Positions 8,564 to 17,120 of a stretch of 64,000 nt of DNA are shown here, piece by piece. A model generated the notes under the pieces. That model was not told where the DNA came from. It saw only the letters and a list, made by a program, of their open reading frames with translations, and did not search any database. The stretch is from Legionella santicrucis (GTDB lineage Bacteria > Pseudomonadota > Gammaproteobacteria > Legionellales > Legionellaceae). How positions within the stretch are numbered: position 1 is the stretch's first letter; the number at the start of each line of letters is the position of its first letter. Position numbers and translations under genes: made by a program. The DNA is taken from assembly GCF_001468135.1 (NCBI RefSeq), contig NZ_LNYU01000085.1, forward strand, positions 42,919 to 106,918, written 5' to 3'.

Positions 8564-9400
8564 ATGAATTATAAAGTTACTGATCTTAAACCATTTGGTG
8601 TGCTCTTAGAGCCTCTGAGCGAAAAAAAGAATGTGGAAGACCTCCATATAGAAAATTTACGTCATTTATTTTGGAAGAATCAACTCGTTGTATTGAGAGG
8701 CTTTGAGACATTTCAAAATGCGGAAGATTTTTCTAACTATTGCGAACTATGGGGAGAAGTTAGTGTCTGGCCATTTGGAAAGGTACTTGAGTTAATTGAG
8801 CAAGATATCCCAGAAGATCACATTTTCGATCATAGTTACATGCCATTACATTGGGATGGCATGTATCGCCCCCAAGTTCCTGAATATCAGATTTTTCATT
8901 GTGTCAAAGCACCTTTGCCCGGCCAAGGAGGAAAAACGACTTTTTCAAACACCATTTTGGTTTTAAAACATACGTCCTCTGAAACAAGGGAACTTTGGAA
9001 TAAAGTAACTGGCACCTATCAAAGAAAAATGAAATTTTATAATAGCAAAACAACATCGCCAATTATTACTAAGCACCCTCAAAAAGGGTTTCCTGTCATT
9101 CGCTATAATGAGCCACCCGCTCAAGATAAAGGCCATTTCGTAAACCCACCAGAACTTGAATTTACGGGCATTAGTGATGAAGAATTAGATGTCTTTCATA
9201 GCAGTTTAGAAAAAGCGCTTTATTCTCCTGGTAATTTCTATGCTCATGAATGGCAAACTGGAGATATAGTCATTGCAGATAATTTTTCACTCTTACATGG
9301 TCGAGAAGAATTTACCTCTAAGTCTCCTCGTCATATTCAACGAGTTCATGTTTTGAGTAACCCTCCTTTTGATAACCCAGGTTTGGAATCTTACGAATGA
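8564..9400 (+). CDS. PvcB/IsnB-type Fe(II)/2-oxoglutarate oxygenase
   Basis: A TauD/TfdA-fold oxygenase of 278 residues. The iron ligands are visible as HWD (His96, Asp98) and the distal His in LLHGRE (His245), with Arg260 in HIQRVHV for 2-oxoglutarate. Length and position directly after the isocyanide synthase (25-base gap, AAGGAT ribosome site) fit PvcB/IsnB. These enzymes desaturate the isonitrile amino acid, with or without decarboxylation; which of the two applies here cannot be read from sequence. The stop codon overlaps the start of the next gene (ATGA), so translational coupling is likely. Confidence 0.88.
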   Translation: MNYKVTDLKPFGVLLEPLSEKKNVEDLHIENLRHLFWKNQLVVLRGFETFQNAEDFSNYCELWGEVSVWPFGKVLELIEQDIPEDHIFDHSYMPLHWDGMYRPQVPEYQIFHCVKAPLPGQGGKTTFSNTILVLKHTSSETRELWNKVTGTYQRKMKFYNSKTTSPIITKHPQKGFPVIRYNEPPAQDKGHFVNPPELEFTGISDEELDVFHSSLEKALYSPGNFYAHEWQTGDIVIADNFSLLHGREEFTSKSPRHIQRVHVLSNPPFDNPGLESYE

Positions 9401-10890
9401 GTATTCAAGTAGCAGATATTGTAATAGTTGGGGCAGGCCCAGTAGGACTCATGTGTGCTTACTTAGGGCAACTTTGTGGTATGCAAACTGTTATTGTCGA
9501 TAAATCTGATGGACCTTTAGAAGTTGGGAGAGCTGATGCTCTTAATGCCCGTACATTACAACTTCTTGAACTAGTTGATTTATTTGATGAGCTTTATCCT
9601 TTGGGAAAGACATGCAACACCAGTGCCGTATGGGCGCATGGGAAATTCATTTCACGTCAATCTTCTTGGTGGGACGAACTCCAAGGTTGTCTCCATAAGC
9701 ATTTCCTTATGCTTGGTCAGTCCTATGTTGAAAAGCTGTTGGATAGGAAGCTTAAAGAGATTGGCGCATCTGTAAAACGCTCCGCTGCAGCTGAGAACAT
9801 TGAGCTTAATAAAGAAGGATGTCTCACAACACTTTCAAATAAAGAAAGTATTCAATCACGCTATGTCATTGGTGCGGATGGATCTCGTTCTTTCGTTAGA
9901 AATCACTTTAAAATACCTTTTGAGATCATAAGACCACAAATTATATGGGCTGTAATTGACGGCATTATAGATACAGATTTTCTAAAAGTTCCTGAAATCA
10001 TCGTTTTTCAAGCAGAAACATCAGACGTAGCATGGATTCCAAGAGAGGGAGAAATTGATAGGTTTTACGTAAGAATGGATACTAAGAATTTTACCCTAGA
10101 AGAGGCAATTGACAAAATTAATTATGCAATACAGCCTCATACCCTCCGTTTTAAAGAAATCGTGTGGTTTTCACAATTTTCAGTCAAAGAATCTTTAGCC
10201 GAGAAATTTTGCGTGCAAGACCGTATTTTTCTTGCTGGCGATGCATGTCATATTCATTCAGTAAACGGAGGACAAGGTCTGAATACAGGTCTTGCAGACG
10301 CATTCAATCTTATATGGAAGTTTAATATGGTGCTCAATTTTGGTGCCTCTCCAAAACTTTTGCAAAGTTATGAAAACGAGCGTAAACCGGTTGCTCAAAG
10401 TGTGATCGAAACCTCAGGAGAACTTGTTCGTTCTACTAAGTATTCACAGAACGGAACCCATGCCCAGGATTATGTAAAGATTGTACAAAAACGCGCGGGG
10501 AATATTACTGGGATGGGAATTTGTTATGGTCATCAAGAGCTCAATGGCTCTCGACTTTTTGACTTTGAAATTTTTAATGGGATCATTAAAACCCGACTTT
10601 ATTCTCTTTTAGATTATACCAAATTTACCTTGTTAATTTTTAATGATTGTGCAGTTGAGCTAAACGTACCTGAATTTATAAAAGTTATTCAAATTTATTC
10701 CTATGAACAGCAGGCAAACTATTGGACCCATGACACTCAATATAGAGACCATGTAATTTTGGTCAGGCCGGACTCCTACATTGAATCGTCCACGCCGTTA
10801 GATAAAGTCGAATCTCTATTTGATTGGAGTTTTGACAAAACGCCAATCATGTTAATGAAAAATTTAAATAAGGAGGCAGTAGGTGAATAG
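9397..10890 (+). CDS. FAD-dependent aromatic monooxygenase (PheA/TfdB type)
   Basis: A 497-residue flavoprotein monooxygenase. The FAD Rossmann motif GAGPVG is at residues ~12-17, the DG motif appears as VIGADGSRSFVR (~160), and the second FAD motif as LAGDACHIHSVNGGQGLN (~285). A thioredoxin-like C-terminal part typical of phenol-hydroxylase relatives follows residue ~400. Such enzymes hydroxylate aromatic rings using NAD(P)H and O2. In the P. aeruginosa pvc pathway a different flavoenzyme (PvcC) hydroxylates the ring, so this gene may fill that role by another family. Its start overlaps the previous gene by 4 bases and its end overlaps the next by 8, so it belongs to the operon. Confidence 0.85.
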   Translation: MSIQVADIVIVGAGPVGLMCAYLGQLCGMQTVIVDKSDGPLEVGRADALNARTLQLLELVDLFDELYPLGKTCNTSAVWAHGKFISRQSSWWDELQGCLHKHFLMLGQSYVEKLLDRKLKEIGASVKRSAAAENIELNKEGCLTTLSNKESIQSRYVIGADGSRSFVRNHFKIPFEIIRPQIIWAVIDGIIDTDFLKVPEIIVFQAETSDVAWIPREGEIDRFYVRMDTKNFTLEEAIDKINYAIQPHTLRFKEIVWFSQFSVKESLAEKFCVQDRIFLAGDACHIHSVNGGQGLNTGLADAFNLIWKFNMVLNFGASPKLLQSYENERKPVAQSVIETSGELVRSTKYSQNGTHAQDYVKIVQKRAGNITGMGICYGHQELNGSRLFDFEIFNGIIKTRLYSLLDYTKFTLLIFNDCAVELNVPEFIKVIQIYSYEQQANYWTHDTQYRDHVILVRPDSYIESSTPLDKVESLFDWSFDKTPIMLMKNLNKEAVGE

Positions 10891-12109
10891 ACCCGTCGTC
10901 ATTGTTAATCCATTATCATCAGGAATAGATTTAGCTCCTGCTTTTAAAGCTCGAGGAATACCTGTTATTGCAGTCACTTTTAAATCCTTAGAAGAAATTG
11001 GATTTGGATTAAAAGTTCAAACTTCAGATTTTATCGAAATTATTCCCGACCATCCAAACCTGGCTGAGGATCTTAGAAAGTATAATCCTATTGCGATTAT
11101 TCCTGGGGACGAGTTAGGGATTTCTGTGGCAGAACGCCTGACTGAGATTTTAACGCCTCAATTCGCCAATGACTCCAAAAAATCGCTTAATCGATTACAC
11201 AAGGCTCTCATGCAAAATGCTTTAAAAGAGGCTGATGTTCCTGTTCTTAAAACACTCAATACGTCATCGGAACATGAAGTGGATACTTGGATTAAGGAAA
11301 ATGGATTAGTTGATGCTCCACTTGTAATTAAACCGCCAATGTCTGCCGGCAGTGATAAGGTCTTTCACATTCCAGCAAAAGGAGATTGGAAAATGGCCTT
11401 CAATCGAGTTATGACTGAGCCATCTCAAATTACTGGAGCGTTTAGCGAAACCGTTGTCGTGCAAGAACAAGCTATTGGTACAGAATTTGCCGTCGGAACT
11501 GTAAGCGCTCATGGAAAACACTATTTAGCGCATTTAATTAAATATAATAAAATCCCATTTAATAATCGCAATACTGTTTACGACTATGTTGAATTTGTGC
11601 CCTATAGTGAAAAAGTGCATGGAGAATTATTTGATTATACCCAAAAGGCGCTGGATGCTTTGGGAATTCGTTGGGGTGCGACGCACACTGAAATTATGCT
11701 TACGAAGCAAGGGCCACGCCTTATAGAAACAAGTGCTCGAATGTGTGGCGGTCCAGTTGTGAGGTTTGCACGAGCAGCAACCGGTAGTAGTCAAGCTGAT
11801 AAATTAGTTGAAATCTATGTTGATGGTGATGTACTCACTAAAAAATATGTATTCAAAAAATCAGTGATACCTGTTTTTTTGAAAGCATTCGCGGAAGGAA
11901 TAATATCAAATGTTGAAGCCCTTGCTGAAATTTCTAAATTACCGACCTTTCTCAGTGAACATATTTGGTTTAAAAATGGGGATCTGGTACCTCAGACTGT
12001 AGATTATCTCTCAAGTATTGGAATTATTGGACTAGCTGGTGACCGCGAATCAATTTTATTAGATTACGAAAAAATTCGAAACATGGAGGCGAAATTAGTT
12101 ATTTCATAA
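10883..12109 (+). CDS. ATP-grasp ligase
   Basis: A 408-residue ATP-grasp protein starting at a GTG at 10883, preceded by a near-perfect AAGGAGG ribosome site at 10870-10876. The N-terminal Rossmann-like part is followed by ATP-grasp blocks: LVIKPPMSAGSDKV (~150), VVVQEQAIGTEFAVGTVS (~192), HTEIMLT and the metal-binding LIETSARMCGG (~278-288). Related enzymes (BacD-type L-amino acid ligases) join a carboxylate to an amine through an acyl phosphate. As the last gene of the cluster it could couple an isonitrile carboxylate to an amino acid or amine. That combination is unusual and is inference. Confidence 0.85.
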   Translation: MNRPVVIVNPLSSGIDLAPAFKARGIPVIAVTFKSLEEIGFGLKVQTSDFIEIIPDHPNLAEDLRKYNPIAIIPGDELGISVAERLTEILTPQFANDSKKSLNRLHKALMQNALKEADVPVLKTLNTSSEHEVDTWIKENGLVDAPLVIKPPMSAGSDKVFHIPAKGDWKMAFNRVMTEPSQITGAFSETVVVQEQAIGTEFAVGTVSAHGKHYLAHLIKYNKIPFNNRNTVYDYVEFVPYSEKVHGELFDYTQKALDALGIRWGATHTEIMLTKQGPRLIETSARMCGGPVVRFARAATGSSQADKLVEIYVDGDVLTKKYVFKKSVIPVFLKAFAEGIISNVEALAEISKLPTFLSEHIWFKNGDLVPQTVDYLSSIGIIGLAGDRESILLDYEKIRNMEAKLVIS

Positions 12110-12123
12110 AGTATATACATTTT

Positions 12124-12143
12124 CAGTCAAATCTTTTTGACTG
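12124..12143 (+). terminator. hairpin after the isocyanide operon
   Basis: Perfect 8-base stem CAGTCAAA / TTTGACTG with loop TCTT, 15 bases past the ATP-grasp stop. The run of T after it is weak, so termination efficiency is uncertain. Confidence 0.5.
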
Positions 12144-12178
12144 TTCCATTACTACATCAATTTAAATGAAAAAAAATC

Positions 12179-12197
12179 GTCAATATTGGTCAATATT
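12179..12197. promoter_or_regulatory. tandem 9-base repeats upstream of the PAS-receiver gene
   Basis: Two exact copies of GTCAATATT, 10 bases apart (12179-12187 and 12189-12197), lie on one DNA face about 25 bases upstream of a TATACT (12221-12226) that could be a -10 box. This layout suits an activator site. The start region also carries GGCTATG / CATAGCC arms (12213-12219 and 12243-12249). Confidence 0.35.
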
Positions 12198-12252
12198 TAT
12201 CCTAAAAAAATTGGCTATGTTATACTAAAACAAATTATTAGCATAGCCTTCT

Positions 12253-13152
12253 ATGGAAAACCCACCTACTTCGCAGATTTATGCTAGAGCATTTACAAAA
12301 ATAGATAACATGGTTTATCTCATTGATAAAAATGGTTTTCTTATTGACTGTAATGCTAATTTATTACGTTTTTTAGGTTACAGTTATAGTGAAGATAACT
12401 CCATAGGCTCAATTTACGAAATGATGCGGAAACAAGGCTTATGGACTTCCGAACAAATTCACCATTTTCAGCAACAGGATATTGCCGCTATCATCTCGGG
12501 GAAAAATGAAGTGGAACAACAGGCAATTATCAACAACAATGGCATTATTCTTTATTTTGAAATTTCGCGAACTCCCTTAGCAGATAAATCAGGAAATGCA
12601 CTAGGTCTTGCTGTTACTATCCGAGATATATCCAAGCAAAAACAATTAACAGAGCAAGTAAAAAATTTAAAATCACAAGCTAATTACAATCATAAAACAG
12701 TTACAAATCATTATTTCTCTGAAAAAACAGGACAAATCAATAAATTAAAAATCTTGCTTATCGAAGATAATCTTATTGCACAAAAAGTAGAAAAGGCAAT
12801 TTTAATGAATTGCAAATGCTTAACGGATGTCGTTGCCACAGCCAGTCAAGCATGTGAGATTTTTAAACCAGCAAAATATGATTTGATTTTAATGGACTTA
12901 ACTCTAGAGGAAGGAGACGGCTATAATTTGACAGCAACATTAAGAAAAAAAGAACAAGGAACACATTTTAGAGTTCCTATTATTGCATTAACAGGACATG
13001 ACCCAATGGATGTTGGTTTTAATTGTGAAGACGCAGAAATGGATGGCATCCTCCGCAAACCGCTCACTCTCGAACAGGCAAATCAACTGATACAGCGTTA
13101 TATTCGCCATATTGATATCAAGGTTAAAGGATTAATGGAATTCAAACAATAG
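12253..13152 (+). CDS. PAS domain-response regulator receiver protein without kinase
   Basis: A 299-residue protein with a PAS domain (residues ~10-130: MVYLIDKNGFLIDCNANLLRFLGY and the terminal TIRDISKQKQ) joined by a short linker to a receiver domain (residues ~168-290). The receiver has the acidic pocket in KILLIEDN, the phospho-acceptor Asp in LILMDLTLEEGDGY, Thr in IALTGHD and Lys in ILRKPL. No HisKA or HATPase domain separates them, although this order is that of hybrid kinases, so it may be an internal-deletion derivative or a phosphate sink/adaptor. No output domain is present. A kinase partner is not in the window. Confidence 0.85.
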   Translation: MENPPTSQIYARAFTKIDNMVYLIDKNGFLIDCNANLLRFLGYSYSEDNSIGSIYEMMRKQGLWTSEQIHHFQQQDIAAIISGKNEVEQQAIINNNGIILYFEISRTPLADKSGNALGLAVTIRDISKQKQLTEQVKNLKSQANYNHKTVTNHYFSEKTGQINKLKILLIEDNLIAQKVEKAILMNCKCLTDVVATASQACEIFKPAKYDLILMDLTLEEGDGYNLTATLRKKEQGTHFRVPIIALTGHDPMDVGFNCEDAEMDGILRKPLTLEQANQLIQRYIRHIDIKVKGLMEFKQ

Positions 13153-13354
13153 CAATTAATACTAAGGTCTGTTAGCATTTTTACAACAGGCAACAAATAC
13201 TCCAATTGAACAGTTTTATGTTGCGTGAACATTTCTTCCATTGTACCTCTTTAATTAAGGCAGATAAAACCCTTGTATTATTCATACCATCTGCTTATGC
13301 TAACTTAATTTTTTAATCAGCTTTTAAAATCATACCTAATCATGTAGGAAATAT

Positions 13355-13837
13355 ATGAATAGAAAGAACAAGAGTCCAATTGCTGTGGTGGCAGAGAATA
13401 CGCCTGCACGTAAGAAACCCTCTGTGTATCCAGAGCCATTCGCTTCAATGATGACTGGGCGAGAAAAACATCCATTAGGCGATCTATTCGGAATAAAAAA
13501 ATTTGGTATAAATTTAACTCGACTTGCCCCAGGTGCACAATCCGCGTTACTTCATCGACATTCATTACAAGAAGAATTTATTTTTATATTAGAAGGACAA
13601 CCATTATTAGTGACTGATATTGATGAGCTTCAATTACAACCGGGAATGTGCGCCGGATTTACTCCTGACGGCGTAGCGCATAAATTAGTAAACCGGACGT
13701 CAGACGATGTTATTTATCTTGAAATTGGGGATCGAACTGAGGGGGATAAGGTAAATTATCCCCATGATGATTTAGTCGCAATTTTTGATACTAATGGGCA
13801 ATGGCAATTTTCTCGTAAAAATGGTGAGTCCTATTAA
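13355..13837 (+). CDS. cupin domain protein
   Basis: A 160-residue single-domain cupin. The metal-binding first cupin motif is visible as LHRHSLQEEFIFILEG (His-x-His and Glu) and the second as PDGVAHKLVN with a His. The proteins of this small-cupin group bind a metal and have varied or unknown functions; a role cannot be assigned. A TAGGAA ribosome site precedes the ATG. It sits between two PAS-containing signalling genes in the same direction but with gaps of about 200 and 250 bases, so it is probably transcribed alone. Confidence 0.8.
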   Translation: MNRKNKSPIAVVAENTPARKKPSVYPEPFASMMTGREKHPLGDLFGIKKFGINLTRLAPGAQSALLHRHSLQEEFIFILEGQPLLVTDIDELQLQPGMCAGFTPDGVAHKLVNRTSDDVIYLEIGDRTEGDKVNYPHDDLVAIFDTNGQWQFSRKNGESY

Positions 13838-13933
13838 AAAAAGTTTCATTAATTATTCTGATATATAACATCACTTCTCAATCAGTCTAAGTAATAACTT
13901 TTTCATAAAAATTGTCCCTTTTTGTTTTTCTTC

Positions 13934-14004
13934 TTCGGTAACATTAGTTATGAGGCAACGAATCTAAAATTTCCTAGGTTCGGTAACATTTCTTTTGAGG
14001 CAAC
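13934..14004. repeat. pair of 26-base direct repeats upstream of the PAS-LuxR gene
   Basis: Copies at 13934-13959 and 13979-14004 share TTCGGTAACATT and GAGGCAAC with only three mismatches between them. Start-to-start spacing is 45 bases and the second copy ends 84 bases before the regulator start codon. They may be regulatory sites for that gene or a small duplication. Confidence 0.55.
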
Positions 14005-14088
14005 TCGGTACAAACAAATCAAATTGATTTATTTTTAATCTAGTGGTATAATTTTAGCACCTTGTAAGTTGATATAACAGTAGCTTTT

Positions 14089-14772
14089 ATGATTCCTGAA
14101 AAACTCTTAACTTATACAAAAACAATTTTTGAATATTCTCATAGTACCGTATACATCAAAGATAAAAATTGCCATTACCAGTATATGAATAATAACGGGC
14201 TCAAGCGATTGCAATTACAAGAAAAAGATATTCTCTGCATGTCAGCTAAAGCACTTCCCTTTAGGATGTATGCGGATTTTTATAATAGTCATGATTACTC
14301 CGCAATGAAAGGGATTGTTTATTTTCAATTGGATGATTGTATTACTAAAAATGGCGAAAAAATCTTTGCCTTATCTCACAAATTACCACTTAAGGATGAG
14401 GATGGAAAAACGCATGGCATCATTGGCTTTACAAAATTTATGAATTTCCATGAGCTGATTAGTAATATCAATTCAAAAAATACTTTTTTAGCACCTAATC
14501 TTAAAATCAATATTAATGTTGATGATTTGTTAAAAACAACGATTAATTTGTCTCGAAGAGAGATGGAGGTTCTGTATTATTTTTTACAAGGAAAAACCAC
14601 CAAGTTTATTGCACCCTTGCTTCATATTACTGAAAGAACAGTTATTTTTCATCTTAATAATATAAAAAGCAAATGGGGCTGTTACAATAAAGAAGATATA
14701 TACACTAAATCCATTGAAAAAGGCTTTAAGAATCTTACAATTATCTGGGATTTGCTAGCAATGCGTTCCTAA
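14089..14772 (+). CDS. PAS-LuxR family transcriptional regulator
   Basis: A 227-residue regulator. Residues ~8-125 form a PAS sensor domain (STVYIKDKNCHYQYMNNNGLK, then GIIGFTKF), and residues ~155-215 the LuxR-type HTH (LSRREMEVLYYFLQGKTTKFIA, ITERTVIFHLNNIKSKWG). The signal is unknown. This architecture is common in Legionella. The gene is isolated: the upstream cupin is 250 bases away and the downstream gene is convergent. A pair of direct repeats upstream may be an autoregulatory site. Confidence 0.88.
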   Translation: MIPEKLLTYTKTIFEYSHSTVYIKDKNCHYQYMNNNGLKRLQLQEKDILCMSAKALPFRMYADFYNSHDYSAMKGIVYFQLDDCITKNGEKIFALSHKLPLKDEDGKTHGIIGFTKFMNFHELISNINSKNTFLAPNLKININVDDLLKTTINLSRREMEVLYYFLQGKTTKFIAPLLHITERTVIFHLNNIKSKWGCYNKEDIYTKSIEKGFKNLTIIWDLLAMRS

Positions 14773-14798
14773 CAATCCCAGAAATGAATAATTATAAT

Positions 14799-16166
14799 TT
14801 ATAGCCTGAGCGTTAAGTTTTGATATTCTACATCTTCTAAGAAATCCTTTATTTTTCTTATAATATTAGCTTCGCTTGCGTGCAAAGGTTTATTCTGGTG
14901 ATGACTAATAAAATTATTTAATGCTTGGGGTATATCTCGGGATTCCTTTTCATTCATTATTTGTTCTAATTCATTCATCATTTTTTGTATCGTTGTAAAG
15001 CGACCAATCGTTTTTTTAAAAATTTTATTATCACGATAATGAGAATATTGAGAAGGAAGATACTCTAATAAGTCCTGAAACTCTCTTTTGATATCCTGTT
15101 GAATATCTAATTGTTTATTAGCTTTTTTAATTGGATTTTGAAAAAAACGGGGATTATTAACATTGGAGTGGTTCGCTATGGAGTACCGAGGTAATTTAAG
15201 CATAGGTGCGTTAATAGACACAAGTTGCTTAAATTGTTTTATTGCAGAATCAATATCTGTTCTATCCTCTTGCATTTCTGCTAACATTTGCTTCAAAAAG
15301 GGTTCTACCCATTTAGCATTTTCAGGCAAATTAAGCTTTTTTGCTGCATATCTGCTGTTGAGAAAAGGATCACCATCTAAATAGTTGTTATTATTTTCGC
15401 CCCATAAGAAAGCAATTACTCTCCCCATTGAAAAAATATCAGCTTTATTATCATGTCTTAAGCGAACAAATACTTCAGGCGCTGCCCAAAATTCGCTTCC
15501 AGGGAATAACTCATCTTCTTCGTCTGCTTTTTTTGCAAGCCCATAGTCAAAAATATTCACTTCAACAGGATCAGCTATTTTAACATGGATATTCTCAGGC
15601 TTTATATCCCGATGAATAATTCCTCTATCAATCACCTGGTTTTTCAAAGCCCACAATAAAGCATAGGTTATCTTAATTCGTTGATTATTTGTAAGAGAAT
15701 TAGGATCACCCATTAATTCAATAAAGATATCTCCTAAACTCCTCCCAGGCATTCGTTTCATCGTAAGATAACATTTATTATTATCATAGACAGGTGGTTT
15801 TATACTTAAGTGCCCTGCTGTTCGACAAAAATCAAACTCTTTTTCAATTAAATTTTCTACATTTATGTCACTATATTTTTTTTTAAGTTTATTTAAATTA
15901 AATTCTTTTGTTACAAAGCTCTTATTATTGATGGATTTTTTAGCTATTCCAGTTTCATCTTGTCGATACAGAGTAACAGGATAAACAGAAGCGAACCCAC
16001 CTTTTCCTATTGGTTTTTCGTCAATAACTGAAAAAAGATGTCCTTGTTTTTTCTGTCCTTTCTTATCAAATTGATTTCGTGGGCCACCGATAATTGTTCC
16101 AGTCTGAGGAAGTACGTCCTGTCCTTGTAATTCATTGATTATTTCGTTTATATTACTATCAAGCAT
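14799..16166 (-). CDS. eukaryotic-like Ser/Thr protein kinase, effector candidate
   Basis: A 455-residue protein with a nearly complete eukaryotic kinase core: glycine loop IGKGGFASVY (residues 53-62), VTKEF with Lys87, HRDIKPEN (185-192), a metal loop FDYGLA in which DFG is DYG (Asp207), APE as AAPEVF (~228-233) and ADIFSMG in subdomain IX. The C-terminal ~130 residues are helical with no match I recognise. No membrane segment or PASTA repeat exists, unlike housekeeping bacterial PknB kinases, so this resembles the LegK group of Legionella Dot/Icm effector kinases. Target unknown. It is divergent from the gene at 16364. Confidence 0.85.
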   Translation of the reverse strand: MLDSNINEIINELQGQDVLPQTGTIIGGPRNQFDKKGQKKQGHLFSVIDEKPIGKGGFASVYPVTLYRQDETGIAKKSINNKSFVTKEFNLNKLKKKYSDINVENLIEKEFDFCRTAGHLSIKPPVYDNNKCYLTMKRMPGRSLGDIFIELMGDPNSLTNNQRIKITYALLWALKNQVIDRGIIHRDIKPENIHVKIADPVEVNIFDYGLAKKADEEDELFPGSEFWAAPEVFVRLRHDNKADIFSMGRVIAFLWGENNNNYLDGDPFLNSRYAAKKLNLPENAKWVEPFLKQMLAEMQEDRTDIDSAIKQFKQLVSINAPMLKLPRYSIANHSNVNNPRFFQNPIKKANKQLDIQQDIKREFQDLLEYLPSQYSHYRDNKIFKKTIGRFTTIQKMMNELEQIMNEKESRDIPQALNNFISHHQNKPLHASEANIIRKIKDFLEDVEYQNLTLRL

Positions 16167-16261
16167 GTTTTAATTACTCCAAAATAGCTACTAATGGCAG
16201 TTGTTATCTCTTCTAAATTGAGAAAAGTAATCAAATTTTAACCATTTTGACCCAAAAAAGT

Positions 16262-16282
16262 AACTGTTGAAATCCAACAGTT
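16262..16282. promoter_or_regulatory. palindrome in divergent promoter region
   Basis: Perfect 8-base inverted repeat AACTGTTG - AAATC - CAACAGTT, roughly midway between the kinase start (16166) and the start at 16364. It could be an operator serving both genes. Confidence 0.4.
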
Positions 16283-16363
16283 CTAATACTTATTCTTTTT
16301 GCCTATAATCACGCCGGCAGCAAATTTCTGCTTTTATCATTTTTAAACTATAGGACTTAATAT

Positions 16364-17053
16364 ATGAAAATTACTGGAACAATCAAGATGATCCAAACAC
16401 CTGGACGAACAGATAGGTTTGTGAAAAAGCAACTACCAAATGATTATTTCTTAGCACTTGAAATTACTGATATTGATGGAAGTCCTATTTCAACTTTAGC
16501 AAGTGTTTTCAATACGTTAAAGCCTAAGTTCCCCTCAGTTCAAGTTAATAATGAAGAGGTGAGTGATTTGTTTGAAACATATAAATTGGCTGCAGGAATG
16601 ACCGATGTATGCCACCTTTCTCTTGCTTATTTTGGCGATTTTAGAATAGAAAGAAATACGGATAACGATCTTGATGAACAAAAGATAAAAGCCGCATATA
16701 AAGAATTAGATGGACAGGAAGTATCCTTTGAAATCGATGGATGCCCTTTCCAAATCGTCTCAACAAGTAACGCATTCAAAAAAATAAACACTGAAGCTAA
16801 CGTAACTTTTGCACCAGTTGTGGGTAATGGTAGAGATACTATTGTGAATCTTTTGCCCGGCCAGAATATTCAGGAGATGCTTTCTAATAAACTTTCTTGT
16901 GTATTTGGTGAAGGATTTAAAATTTGGAACAGTCAGAAAAAGGAAATTCCATTTCATGTCACTATTGCACAAACTGATAAGTTAAATTTAACGTTAGCTG
17001 CACGTCAGGATAATTTAGAAAAAGTTGAAATGACTCCGTCCCTAGCTCTATAA
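16364..17053 (+). CDS. uncharacterised protein, possible 2H phosphoesterase-like
   Basis: A 229-residue protein with no clear family. It contains two His-x-Ser/Thr motifs in hydrophobic surroundings, CHLSLAYFGD (His84, Ser86) and PFHVTIAQ (His198, Thr200), the hallmark pair of 2H phosphoesterases, which cleave cyclic phosphates or 2'-5' RNA/oligoadenylate links. The motif spacing of 114 residues is somewhat long for the superfamily, so this is tentative. There is no signal peptide. An AGGAC site precedes the ATG and a long hairpin follows the stop. It is divergent from the kinase gene with a shared palindrome. Confidence 0.5.
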   Translation: MKITGTIKMIQTPGRTDRFVKKQLPNDYFLALEITDIDGSPISTLASVFNTLKPKFPSVQVNNEEVSDLFETYKLAAGMTDVCHLSLAYFGDFRIERNTDNDLDEQKIKAAYKELDGQEVSFEIDGCPFQIVSTSNAFKKINTEANVTFAPVVGNGRDTIVNLLPGQNIQEMLSNKLSCVFGEGFKIWNSQKKEIPFHVTIAQTDKLNLTLAARQDNLEKVEMTPSLAL

Positions 17054-17076
17054 ATACTACTAAAGCTCTAACTTAT

Positions 17077-17120
17077 TGATTAGTTCAGGTTTTGTCTTAA
17101 GATAAAACCTGAACTAATCA
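17077..17120 (+). terminator. long hairpin after the 16364 gene
   Basis: About 20 paired bases: GATTAGTTCAGGTTTT pairs with AAAACCTGAACTAATC around a TTAA loop, with a G-T pair inside. It starts 24 bases past the stop; TATTCTTTTT follows a few bases on. Likely transcription end or mRNA-stabilising element. Confidence 0.65.

Noticed and set aside
13934-14004. possible CRISPR from two similar 26-base repeats
   Set aside because: Only two copies, imperfect, with a 19-base spacer and no cas gene nearby.
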